Part shown: piece by piece, positions 1 through 7,469 of the stretch
Position numbering within the stretch: the first letter of the stretch is position 1
Layout: the number at the start of each line of letters is the position of its first letter
Assembly (NCBI GenBank): GCA_900540145.1
Contig: UQEW01000049.1
Coordinates: 1-17,579 of the forward strand
Direction: 5' to 3'
From: an uncultured Eubacteriales bacterium
GTDB taxonomy: Bacteria > Bacillota > Clostridia > Peptostreptococcales > Anaerovoracaceae
DNA: 17,579 nt
Made by a program: the position numbers and the translations under genes
Notes under the pieces: generated by a model
Told to the model about the DNA's origin: nothing
Databases searched by the model: none
The model's input: only the letters and a program-made list of their open reading frames with translations

Positions 1-60
1 CGAGTTTAAAGCCTTTTGATGTAAAAATTTAAAAAAATTTGATTTTTTGTCAGCAGCTCA

Positions 61-972
61 TTGCACACACCGCATCAAATAATCACGTATGCTTTAGGCA
101 TACTGACGAATGGGGCTTGTCTACAACCTAAACCACCGCCTGAAGAACCGGATATGACGACAAATGTTGTGGGAACGATATTTGATGTTATTGAACTGAT
201 TGAGGAAGTTGAAAATGCGTATGCAGATTTTAAAACAATGTTTTTTAATTTTACTACAAATGATCAATATATACCTCAGAATACGGCGATAGGAGCATTA
301 AACTATCTTGCTTTGAGATATTTAGAAGGCTATGATTTTGCGGCTGCGGTACAAAATCCGGACACAGTTTTCAAACAATTTATGGAATCTGAATATCCGT
401 CTTTAAATTCAGCTTTAGCTAAATATATTGCTTCAGATGTTGCAGTTACAGATAATATCGGTGGAAAGAACGATCCGGCGCATTTAGCTTTGTCCACCCT
501 AGCATATACTGCATTTTCTCTTGCACCAGACTACTGGGCTTCATGGGGTGGAGACCTGGCAACTGGCATAGAAGATTTGCATATAGCTATGGAGGAGAAT
601 CCGGCTCTAAATTTACAACAAAAAGCAAATGCTCTGATAGGATCAGATAATTGCCGTTGTAATTACACTGATCTGTGTGACGACGCAGATTGCATTGCTA
701 TTGCAGAACTTATAGATGGCAGCGAAAATGAGACACACATCTTATCACAGAGCATGTTGAATTATTACAATAATGTGACTACCAGAAGAAGATATTCGCA
801 GTATGAAAAAGATGATGGAATTGATTTTACAGATATGTATAATTCTGTATGGAGAAAATATCTGAATCCTGGAATGGGCGCTTTGGATGGCGAAGCGACT
901 TTTGATGAGAAAAAAGCGGGTTGCAGAGCGCTATCCAACTATATCCTTTGGAGATTGGCGAGTTCGCTGTGA
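61..972 (+). CDS. Unrecognised protein, 303 aa, start uncertain
   Basis: I do not recognise this protein and assign no function. The reading frame is open from 43, after a stop at 40-42. Possible starts are TTG at 61 and the first ATG at 154; neither has a convincing Shine-Dalgarno sequence. Counting from 61, residues 22-30 are a proline-rich hinge-like stretch (PKPPPEEP), so the piece before the ATG may be real coding sequence, or the 3' part of a longer, frameshifted or rearranged gene. The body looks mostly helical and soluble. Visible landmarks are a D138-P-A-H141 motif, a WASWGGD segment at 159-165, and a cysteine cluster C198-x-C200-x5-C206-x4-C211 in an acidic stretch. No transmembrane segment is obvious. 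It converges on two small membrane protein genes across a hairpin at 987-1015. The frame is long and complete to its TGA, so it is probably a real gene. Confidence 0.6.
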   Translation: MHTPHQIITYALGILTNGACLQPKPPPEEPDMTTNVVGTIFDVIELIEEVENAYADFKTMFFNFTTNDQYIPQNTAIGALNYLALRYLEGYDFAAAVQNPDTVFKQFMESEYPSLNSALAKYIASDVAVTDNIGGKNDPAHLALSTLAYTAFSLAPDYWASWGGDLATGIEDLHIAMEENPALNLQQKANALIGSDNCRCNYTDLCDDADCIAIAELIDGSENETHILSQSMLNYYNNVTTRRRYSQYEKDDGIDFTDMYNSVWRKYLNPGMGALDGEATFDEKKAGCRALSNYILWRLASSL

Positions 973-986
973 TATATGTCTGAATG

Positions 987-1015
987 GGAGCAAGAATCAC
1001 TTAGGTTCTTGCTCC
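987..1015. terminator. Hairpin between convergent genes
   Basis: A perfect 10-bp inverted repeat, GGAGCAAGAA (987-996) and TTCTTGCTCC (1006-1015), encloses a 9-base loop. It begins 14 bases after the stop of the plus-strand ORF and overlaps the last codons of the minus-strand gene ending at 997. It is followed only by a weak pyrimidine run (TTCTC), so it is a possible bidirectional terminator rather than a strong one. Confidence 0.55.
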
Positions 1016-1473
1016 TTCTCTATTGAAACATATAGACAAGCAACAGCCATTGCGATCAAAAAAGCAGCATAATTTATAAGAGTACATTGATATATCAATT
1101 CAAATTCTAAACGAGAATCGATAAGGTACGGTATGAAATTATCATCAACAGCAATGGCATAGCTTACGTAAAAATTTATAAAGATAGCAACAAAAGAAAT
1201 TGCAAAAGTTCGGCGTGATCGAAATTTACGTTTTCGGTTTAAAATCAGAAAAATGGACCAGAATATACAGGTGAAAACGCCAAAATTAATAAATAAAGAC
1301 AAAATAAATACAACATCCGACGCATCGGTTAAACGCGGGTCAATATTTTTTATCGCAACTTCCTGATTTGACAAAATATTAAATACACAGATAAGATACT
1401 CTATTATCAGCCCGCACAAGATATATACAGCAGAGCCTAATATCAAATTTTTATAGCTTATATCATTTTTCAT
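997..1473 (-). CDS. Small 4-TM membrane protein, downstream tandem paralogue
   Basis: This gene encodes a 158-residue integral membrane protein of unknown function. Four hydrophobic segments are visible at about residues 10-32, 52-76, 88-107 and 129-149. They are separated by a basic loop after TM2 (NRKRKFRSRR) and a short acidic loop after TM3 (AVDDN). The start at 1473 is chosen over an in-frame upstream start at 1515 because AAGGAG lies 6 bases before it and because the N-terminus (MKNDISYKN) then aligns exactly with its neighbour (MKRDISYKN). It overlaps the stop of the upstream paralogue by 11 bases, which suggests translational coupling. It shares TM1, the AVDDN motif and overall length with that neighbour, so the two arose by tandem duplication. 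Confidence 0.75.
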   Translation of the reverse strand: MKNDISYKNLILGSAVYILCGLIIEYLICVFNILSNQEVAIKNIDPRLTDASDVVFILSLFINFGVFTCIFWSIFLILNRKRKFRSRRTFAISFVAIFINFYVSYAIAVDDNFIPYLIDSRLEFELIYQCTLINYAAFLIAMAVACLYVSIEKEQEPK

Positions 1474-1945
1474 GGCATTCTCCTTTGACTTTTGTTGAAA
1501 ACCAGTAAATAGCACCTAAAATAACAAGTAAAACGATATAATTAAAAAATGTAACTCTTATTACAACGTCTATGTCGCCATCTATGGTTGGGAAATAATT
1601 AATGTAAGGAATTATGTTGTCATCAACAGCTATAGCATAACCTACAAAATAGTTAATAAAAATTGCTAAGAAAGAAATGATAAAGGTTCTGTTCTTAAAA
1701 AAATTCCTTTTTCTGATTATATAGAAAAAAATTGCATAGAAAGTAAACGTATAACCGCCGCATATAAGAAATAAATAAAGTAAAAAGTTATCACCGAATA
1801 ATAGCGGAGGATCTATTTTTCCTTCAGCAATCGCCCGTTCAGATAAAACACCCCATACACCGACAAGATATTTTATTATCAGCCCGCACAAAATATATAC
1901 AGCGGAGCCCAATATCAAATTTTTATAGCTTATATCCCTCTTCAT
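1463..1945 (-). CDS. Small 4-TM membrane protein, upstream tandem paralogue
   Basis: This is a 160-residue integral membrane protein of unknown function with the same plan as its downstream neighbour: four hydrophobic segments, a basic stretch after TM2 (RKRNFFKNR) and the sequence YAIAVDDN-IPY after TM3. The ATG at 1943-1945 is preceded by AGAGG at a suitable distance. Its first 21 codons match those of the paralogue at 60 of 63 nucleotides, while the middle of the gene has diverged far more. It starts 42 bases after the rodA stop on the same strand, so it may be read through from rodA. A TATAAT hexamer lies in that gap but I see no good -35 partner. Confidence 0.75.
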   Translation of the reverse strand: MKRDISYKNLILGSAVYILCGLIIKYLVGVWGVLSERAIAEGKIDPPLLFGDNFLLYLFLICGGYTFTFYAIFFYIIRKRNFFKNRTFIISFLAIFINYFVGYAIAVDDNIIPYINYFPTIDGDIDVVIRVTFFNYIVLLVILGAIYWFSTKVKGECHEK

Positions 1946-1987
1946 GATGTTTTCCTCTAATGATATTCAGGATATTATAAAAATATT

Positions 1988-3094
1988 TTAAAACCTTATA
2001 GCCTTGCTGTTTATTCCCACGTTCAGTATTACCCCGACAGAAATCATGCTGGCGATTACAGATGTACCGCCACCCGAAAGGAAAGGCAGCGTTATGCCTG
2101 TGACGGGCATAAGACCCATAGTCATAGCGATATTTTCGAAGATTTGGAACAAGAACATAGCAGTAAAGCCGACGACTATAAGGGCTCCGTAGAGGTCTAT
2201 GGCGTTGCGTATTATAGTTGTAAATCTAAACAAAAGGCCGCCGTACAAAAGTATAACTACAGCGCCGCCTAAGAATCCCAATTCTTCAACTACTACCGAA
2301 AAAATAAAGTCGGATTGCTGTACAGGTATGAAATCCAGACTCTTCTGTGTACCCTGAAAGAGGCCTTTGCCCCAAAAACCACCGGAACCTATAGCTACTT
2401 TAGATTGCCACACCTGATAGTTGCCCGGCAGATCCAGATTATCAGGATGAAGGAAGGCTTCTATACGGTCTTTTTGGTAACCGTCAAGAAAGTTGTAGAC
2501 TATAGGTATGAGAGCGATTACCGCTACTATGGATTTGATCAGAATCTTATAATCTATGCCGGCAAAAAACACCATAAATGCCCATATGGCCATGTACACC
2601 AGAGCGCTTCCCAAATCCTCCTTTAGAACTATAGCAATTATAGGCATGGCGTATATTCCGGCAAGCATTACACCTCTGAACTTTTTCAAATCTTCTCTGT
2701 GCTTTGAAAGATAATTTGCCATCAAAAGTATAAAGAGTATTTTTACAAACTCAGACGGCTGTACTGTTGTTACGCCTAAATTAAGCCATGCTCTGGAACC
2801 ATAGTTTTCTTGACCCAGGCCAGGTATATATACAGATAAAAGAAGCAGGATTGAACCTATATACAAAAGCTTTTCCAGCCCTTGAAAAACGGTATATTCA
2901 AAATGCAAAACGGTTATAAGCAAAATAAAACCCAGTATGTATGATACAGCCTGTACTATTACAACTCTGTCCAGAACGAAACCATTGTCATATACTGTGC
3001 TTTCGAGCATGACAAGGCTGAGGCAGCCCAAGAGGGCTATTATTATCAATATGAACTTATCCGCCGCCTTAAGCGGCTCAAAGAAAGTTTTCAT
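1988..3094 (-). CDS. rodA: RodA, SEDS peptidoglycan polymerase
   Basis: RodA is a polytopic SEDS-family glycosyltransferase that polymerises lipid II into glycan strands during cell elongation, with a class B penicillin-binding protein as partner. The 368-residue sequence has about ten membrane segments and the family signatures in order: GSRAWLNLG (99-107), QPSEFVKI (112-119), QQSDFIFSVVVEELGFLGG (259-277) and, near the C-terminus, MGLMPVTGITLPFLSGGGTS. D262 in SDFIF sits in the region of the essential SEDS aspartate. Length is normal for RodA; FtsW is the main alternative but is usually longer and lies in a division cluster. The ATG at 3094 has AAGGAG upstream. Its promoter lies back-to-back with that of rny. 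No penicillin-binding protein or mreB gene is next to it here. Confidence 0.9.
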   Translation of the reverse strand: MKTFFEPLKAADKFILIIIALLGCLSLVMLESTVYDNGFVLDRVVIVQAVSYILGFILLITVLHFEYTVFQGLEKLLYIGSILLLLSVYIPGLGQENYGSRAWLNLGVTTVQPSEFVKILFILLMANYLSKHREDLKKFRGVMLAGIYAMPIIAIVLKEDLGSALVYMAIWAFMVFFAGIDYKILIKSIVAVIALIPIVYNFLDGYQKDRIEAFLHPDNLDLPGNYQVWQSKVAIGSGGFWGKGLFQGTQKSLDFIPVQQSDFIFSVVVEELGFLGGAVVILLYGGLLFRFTTIIRNAIDLYGALIVVGFTAMFLFQIFENIAMTMGLMPVTGITLPFLSGGGTSVIASMISVGVILNVGINSKAIRF

Positions 3095-3121
3095 AAAAAT
3101 ATCTCCTTTTCCTAATATTGT

Positions 3122-3150
3122 ATTATAACCGCAATTTATGAAGATATCAA
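3122..3150 (-). promoter_or_regulatory. Promoter of rodA
   Basis: On the minus strand, TTGATA (3145-3150) is followed after exactly 17 bases by TATAAT (3122-3127). This is a near-consensus housekeeping sigma-factor promoter. Transcription would begin near 3115, leaving a leader of about 20 bases before the rodA ATG that contains its AAGGAG site. Confidence 0.75.
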
Positions 3151-3170
3151 GGAGACCGTGGAAATCATTA

Positions 3171-3199
3171 TTTACAACCTGAAATTTTTGAGATATAAT
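3171..3199 (+). promoter_or_regulatory. Promoter of rny
   Basis: TTTACA (3171-3176), a 17-base spacer and TATAAT (3194-3199) form a good sigma-A type promoter about 65 bases upstream of the rny ATG. The rodA promoter lies 21 bases away facing the other direction, so the two genes are transcribed divergently from a compact region. Confidence 0.75.
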
Positions 3200-3263
3200 A
3201 AATCTGTATGAGTGTATAAAGACTTAAACATATATGAAAATTGAATAAGAAGGAGGTGGTGTA

Positions 3264-4808
3264 ATGGCTCCAATCGTTGTAAAACTTATTATTGCTGCTG
3301 TCTGCTTGCTGGCAGGAGCGTTGATCGGATATATTTACAGAAAAAATGTCGGCGAAAAAGCTATAGGAAGTGCGGAACAAAAAGCAAAAAACTTAATACT
3401 TGACGCTGAGAATAAGTCCGAAACGATGAAGAAAGAGGCTATTCTTGAGGCTAAGGAAGAAGCTCACAGATTGAGAAATGAAGCCGAAAGAGACGCCCGT
3501 GAAAGAAGAGCAGAAATACAACGTTCTGAACGTAGGCTCATTCAAAAAGAAGAGTCTATGGATAGAAAGCTCGAGAATATCGAGAAAAAAGAAGAAAGCA
3601 TTACACAAAAAGAACAAGCTATTGTAAACAAACAAAAAGAGCTGGACAAAGTAATCTCAAAACAGCTGGAAGAACTGGAGAGAATTTCCGGCTACACCAT
3701 CGACGAAGCTAAAGCGATTTTGCTTTCAAACATTGAAAAAGAAGTACGCCACGATGCTTCATTGATGATCAAGGATATCGAATCCAAGGCTAAGGAAGAA
3801 GCGGACAAGAAGGCTAAAAATATCATAACAGGAGCCATACAAAGGTGTGCGGCTGATCATGTGGCAGAAACCACAGTGTCTGTAGTAGAGCTACCTAATG
3901 ATGAAATGAAGGGTAGAATCATAGGTCGCGAAGGCAGAAACATAAGGGCTATAGAGACTCTTACAGGCGTTGATCTTATAATAGATGATACTCCGGAAGC
4001 AGTTATCTTGTCAGGCTTTGACCCGGTAAGACGTGAGATCGCCAGAATCGCCCTGGAAAAGCTTATAGTTGACGGCAGAATCCACCCGGCCAGAATTGAA
4101 GAGATGGTCGAGAAAGCTGAGAGGGAAGTTAACGCAATAATAAAAGAAGAAGGTGAACAAGCCACTTTCGAAGTGGGCATTCACAATCTTCACCCGGAAC
4201 TTGTAAAGCTTCTGGGAAGACTGAAATACAGAACATCATATGGCCAAAATGTTTTGAAGCATTCAATAGAAGTGGCTCATCTGGCAGGACTTATGGCCGG
4301 AGAGTTGGGTCTTGACATCAAATTGGCCAAGAGAGCCGGACTTCTCCATGACATAGGCAAAGCGCTGGATCATGAAGTTGAAGGAACTCATGTAGACATA
4401 GGTATAGATGTACTTAGAAGATATAAAGAATCAGAGGCTGTTATCAACGGAATGGCTGCTCATCATGGTGATTACGAACCTAAGAGCATGGAGGCAGTAC
4501 TGATAGCTGCTGCTGATGCTCTTTCGGCAGCTAGACCTGGAGCCAGAAGAGAAACATTAGACGCGTATATCAAGCGACTGGAAAAACTCGAAGAAATTGC
4601 AAACACAACTCCGGGAGTAGAAAAATCCTTCGCTATCCAGGCAGGCAGAGAGATAAGAATTATCGCCAAGCCTGACGATGTGAACGATGAAGAGATCGTT
4701 TTCCTGGCAAGAGAAATCTCTAAGAAAATTGAATCTGAACTGGAATATCCCGGCCAGATAAAAGTCAATGTAGTTAGAGAAACCAGAGCGGTGGATTACG
4801 CAAAATAA
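3264..4808 (+). CDS. rny: Ribonuclease Y
   Basis: RNase Y is a membrane-anchored endoribonuclease that initiates mRNA decay in Bacillota. The 514-residue protein has every expected part: an N-terminal transmembrane helix (about 4-26), a long charged coiled coil (about 30-200, rich in K/E/R), a KH RNA-binding domain with GRIIGREGRNIRAIE near residue 217, and an HD phosphohydrolase domain with HSIEVAHLAG and LLHDIGKALDHE, which supply the metal-binding His-Asp pair. The C-terminal conserved domain follows. Length is typical. The ATG at 3264 follows AGGAGG (3251-3256) at 7 bases. It has its own promoter and a strong terminator immediately downstream, so it is probably monocistronic. Confidence 0.96.
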   Translation: MAPIVVKLIIAAVCLLAGALIGYIYRKNVGEKAIGSAEQKAKNLILDAENKSETMKKEAILEAKEEAHRLRNEAERDARERRAEIQRSERRLIQKEESMDRKLENIEKKEESITQKEQAIVNKQKELDKVISKQLEELERISGYTIDEAKAILLSNIEKEVRHDASLMIKDIESKAKEEADKKAKNIITGAIQRCAADHVAETTVSVVELPNDEMKGRIIGREGRNIRAIETLTGVDLIIDDTPEAVILSGFDPVRREIARIALEKLIVDGRIHPARIEEMVEKAEREVNAIIKEEGEQATFEVGIHNLHPELVKLLGRLKYRTSYGQNVLKHSIEVAHLAGLMAGELGLDIKLAKRAGLLHDIGKALDHEVEGTHVDIGIDVLRRYKESEAVINGMAAHHGDYEPKSMEAVLIAAADALSAARPGARRETLDAYIKRLEKLEEIANTTPGVEKSFAIQAGREIRIIAKPDDVNDEEIVFLAREISKKIESELEYPGQIKVNVVRETRAVDYAK

Positions 4809-4821
4809 AAGAATTGCAAGG

Positions 4822-4848
4822 GGACTCCTTTCAAAGGAGTCCTTTTTT
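4822..4848 (+). terminator. Rho-independent terminator of rny
   Basis: GGACTCCTTT (4822-4831) and AAAGGAGTCC (4833-4842) form a symmetric stem; the middle bases must open as the loop. Six T residues (4843-4848) follow directly. It starts 13 bases after the rny stop. Stem, position and U-tract are those of a classic intrinsic terminator. Confidence 0.9.
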
Positions 4849-4874
4849 AACTTTTTTATTAGGAGGCATATCAG

Positions 4875-6260
4875 GTGGGAAACAAATTAATGGCAAATAC
4901 GTTGGACAAACAAGATAACAGATACTTTTACTCGCAGATGTTGTCTATTACCGTGCCCGTAATGCTTCAGCAGCTTGTCGCTGTAGGCCTAAATCTTGTG
5001 GATACCATTATGGTCGGCAAGATTTCAGAAAATGCTTTAGCAGGAGTAGGTGCAGCTAATCAGATATATTTCATATATAGCGTAGCCATATTTGGAGTAT
5101 TCAGCGGTGCAGCAGTGCATGCTGTTCAATACTGGGGAATAAAAGACTTGGTTTCCTTTAGGAAGGTAATGGGAATAGACTATATCATGTGTTTTGTTCT
5201 TACCATACCTACTATAATTATTGCCGTCTTTTTTGGACCTCAGCTGGTGGGACTTTTTACAGATGAACCTGAGGTTATAGATTTGGGAGTCCAATATCTC
5301 CATATAGCATGTATATCATATATATTCAGCGGCATTTCTTTTGTCATAACTTACAACTCCAGGTCGGTGGCCATATTAAAAGTTCCGACGATAATAAGCA
5401 TGTCAGCTGTATTGGTGAACGTTTGCCTTAATTATTGTTTAATATACGGCAAGTTTGGCTTCCCTGAGCTTGGCGTGAGAGGCGCTGCCATTGCGACGTT
5501 GATAGCCAGAGTATGTGAAAGCTGCGCGATGCTTTCATATATTTATATCTTTTCTAAAGAGCATCCTTTGAAAGCCAAGATTTCAGAGATGATACATATA
5601 GAAAAAGAGATGTTTGTCAAAGTAATGAAGACTGCTACACCTGTAATATGCAATGAAGGACTTTGGGCCATATCTAATGCTATAGTATTTGCTATTTACG
5701 GTCAGATAAGCGCAGCCGCTCTTGCTATTGTACAGATTGCCAATACGGTGACAGAAGTATTTCAGACTTTATATGCAGGAATGAGTAACGCTTCTTCCGT
5801 CATAATAGGAAAGACGCTGGGAAGAGGCGAGAAAGACTTGGCATATAAATATTCAATTAAGATGATGAAGCTCACCTTTGTTTTCAATATATTTACCATG
5901 ACGCTGCTAATCATAGCCATATGGCCTATTGCGGGGATATATGGATTTGAGCCGGAGACCACCGATATGTTGATAAAGTCTCTGTTGGTATTTGCAGCGG
6001 CACAACTTCCGAAGATGTTGGTATATGTGTTAGTGTGCGGTATAATAAGGGCAGGAGGAGACACGGTATGGTGCCTTAAGATGGAATTTCTGTTTAACTT
6101 TTGCTGTCAGATAGGATTGGCATTGATTGCTGTCAATATACTGGGATTACCGCTTTATTTGTCCATAGCAGTGGTGATGCTGGCAGAAGTGACCAAGTCT
6201 ATTGTATGTATATACAGAGTATTGAGCAAAAAATGGATGAATGTGTTTACGGGGAGATAA
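4875..6260 (+). CDS. MATE-family multidrug/organic cation exporter
   Basis: This is a 461-residue polytopic protein of the MATE (NorM/DinF-like) family, which exports drugs or metabolites using a Na+ or H+ gradient. It has about twelve hydrophobic segments in two similar halves. Family-type sequences include PVMLQQLVAVGLNLVDTIMV with the following GxGAANQI segment early in the first half, and ANTVTEVFQTLYAGMSNASS with GKTLGRGE in the second half. The start is GTG at 4875 because AGGAGG at 4861-4866 is 8 bases upstream; the ATG at 4890 would be 23 bases away and is less likely. The substrate cannot be told from sequence. Its stop is one base before the ATG of the cysteine desulfurase, so the two are almost certainly co-transcribed. 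No convincing promoter is visible between the rny terminator and this gene. Confidence 0.9.
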   Translation: MGNKLMANTLDKQDNRYFYSQMLSITVPVMLQQLVAVGLNLVDTIMVGKISENALAGVGAANQIYFIYSVAIFGVFSGAAVHAVQYWGIKDLVSFRKVMGIDYIMCFVLTIPTIIIAVFFGPQLVGLFTDEPEVIDLGVQYLHIACISYIFSGISFVITYNSRSVAILKVPTIISMSAVLVNVCLNYCLIYGKFGFPELGVRGAAIATLIARVCESCAMLSYIYIFSKEHPLKAKISEMIHIEKEMFVKVMKTATPVICNEGLWAISNAIVFAIYGQISAAALAIVQIANTVTEVFQTLYAGMSNASSVIIGKTLGRGEKDLAYKYSIKMMKLTFVFNIFTMTLLIIAIWPIAGIYGFEPETTDMLIKSLLVFAAAQLPKMLVYVLVCGIIRAGGDTVWCLKMEFLFNFCCQIGLALIAVNILGLPLYLSIAVVMLAEVTKSIVCIYRVLSKKWMNVFTGR

Positions 6261-6261
6261 T

Positions 6262-7440
6262 ATGTATATTTATTTAGATAACAGCGCGACTACCAGGTGT
6301 TATGATGAGGTTATAGACCTTATGGCTGATGTGCAGAGAGACCATTACGGCAATCCGTCTTCTCTTCATACTTTGGGAATCGATGCGGAAAGGTATGTAA
6401 AAGAAGCGAGAAAGAATTTCGCAGAGACCATTGGAGCAGAGCAGGAGGAGGTTTTTTTTACTTCCTGTGGAACAGAATCGGATAATGTGGCTTTGATGGG
6501 TACGTGTAAGAGCAGGAGGAAAAGAGGTAAAAAAGTCATAACTACAGCGGTAGAGCATCCGGCAGTCCTTGAGCCAGCTAAAGAGCTTGAATCTATGAGC
6601 TTCGAAGTGGAATATATCGGAGTAGACAGAAAATGCCGTTTAAATATGGAGCAATTGAAAGCAGCTTTAACAGAGGACGTTATATTGATTTCCGTAATGG
6701 CGGTCAATAATGAAATCGGTACTGTTATGCCTATAGAAGAAATCGGCAGGCTAAAAGACCAATTTAACAAAGATCATGGAACTGAAATTTTGATGCACAC
6801 AGATGCTGTACAAGCTTTAGGAAAGATACCGTTATCTGTAACAGGCAACATGAAAACCGTAGATATGATGTCTGTCAGCTCCCATAAGATACATGGTCCT
6901 AAAGGCGTCGGGGGATTATATGTGAGAAAGGGAATAAAGCCGGCGCCTATAATGCTGGGCGGAGGGCAAGAGAGAGGCTTGCGTTCCGGTACAGAAAATA
7001 CAGCCGGAATCGCTGGATTCGGCAGGGCTATTGCAATGGCCGCTGCAGCCTTTGACAAACGAATCGAGAACATGAGAAAAGCGAGAAAGACTTTGCTTGA
7101 CGCTTTTGAGGCAGAGATACCTGATATATTGATAAACAGTCCTGATGATGAAAGCGGCTGCCCGTCGGTTTTGAGCGTTTCATTTCTGGGAACGAGAGGA
7201 GAGGTGCTGCTGCACACACTGGAGCAAGACAACATCTTTGTGTCAACAGGTTCAGCTTGCTCGTCTAACAAAAAAGGACAAAGTCATGTGCTTTCCGCCA
7301 TGGGTCTTTCTCCGAAGGAGATAGAGGGGACTATAAGATTCAGCTTCAGTGAGTTTAATACCGAAAAAGAGATGGAATACACAGCAGATAAGGTTAAAGC
7401 AGCTGTTAACCGCTTCAGAAGGCTGGGAAGCTTTAGATAA
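6262..7440 (+). CDS. NifS/IscS-like cysteine desulfurase
   Basis: A PLP-dependent enzyme that converts L-cysteine to alanine and leaves a persulfide on its active-site cysteine for transfer to acceptor proteins. The 392-residue sequence has the fold-type I motifs: H99 (AVEHPAV), D181 and Q184 (HTDAVQALGK), the PLP lysine K209 (SSHKIHGPKG) and the persulfide cysteine C333 (STGSACSS) on a short loop. The ATG at 6262 is chosen because GGGGAG lies 5 bases upstream; an in-frame ATG at 6241 lies inside the MATE gene without a binding site. The next gene, 29 bases on, is ThiI. This pairing matches the NifZ-ThiI arrangement of Bacillus subtilis, in which a dedicated desulfurase feeds tRNA 4-thiouridine synthesis. 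By inference this is its job here, rather than general iron-sulfur assembly. Confidence 0.92.
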   Translation: MYIYLDNSATTRCYDEVIDLMADVQRDHYGNPSSLHTLGIDAERYVKEARKNFAETIGAEQEEVFFTSCGTESDNVALMGTCKSRRKRGKKVITTAVEHPAVLEPAKELESMSFEVEYIGVDRKCRLNMEQLKAALTEDVILISVMAVNNEIGTVMPIEEIGRLKDQFNKDHGTEILMHTDAVQALGKIPLSVTGNMKTVDMMSVSSHKIHGPKGVGGLYVRKGIKPAPIMLGGGQERGLRSGTENTAGIAGFGRAIAMAAAAFDKRIENMRKARKTLLDAFEAEIPDILINSPDDESGCPSVLSVSFLGTRGEVLLHTLEQDNIFVSTGSACSSNKKGQSHVLSAMGLSPKEIEGTIRFSFSEFNTEKEMEYTADKVKAAVNRFRRLGSFR

Positions 7441-7469
7441 GAACGTTTTTTATGGAAAAGGAGTTTACT

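Noticed and set aside
2315..2626. Plus-strand open frame inside rodA
   Set aside because: It is a shadow of the rodA coding strand, without a ribosome binding site or recognisable sequence. The same applies to the other open frames opposite rny, thiI, thrC and the GlpA-like gene.
4875..4892. ATG at 4890 as the MATE start
   Set aside because: The AGGAGG at 4861-4866 is 23 bases from it but 8 bases from the GTG at 4875, which is therefore preferred.
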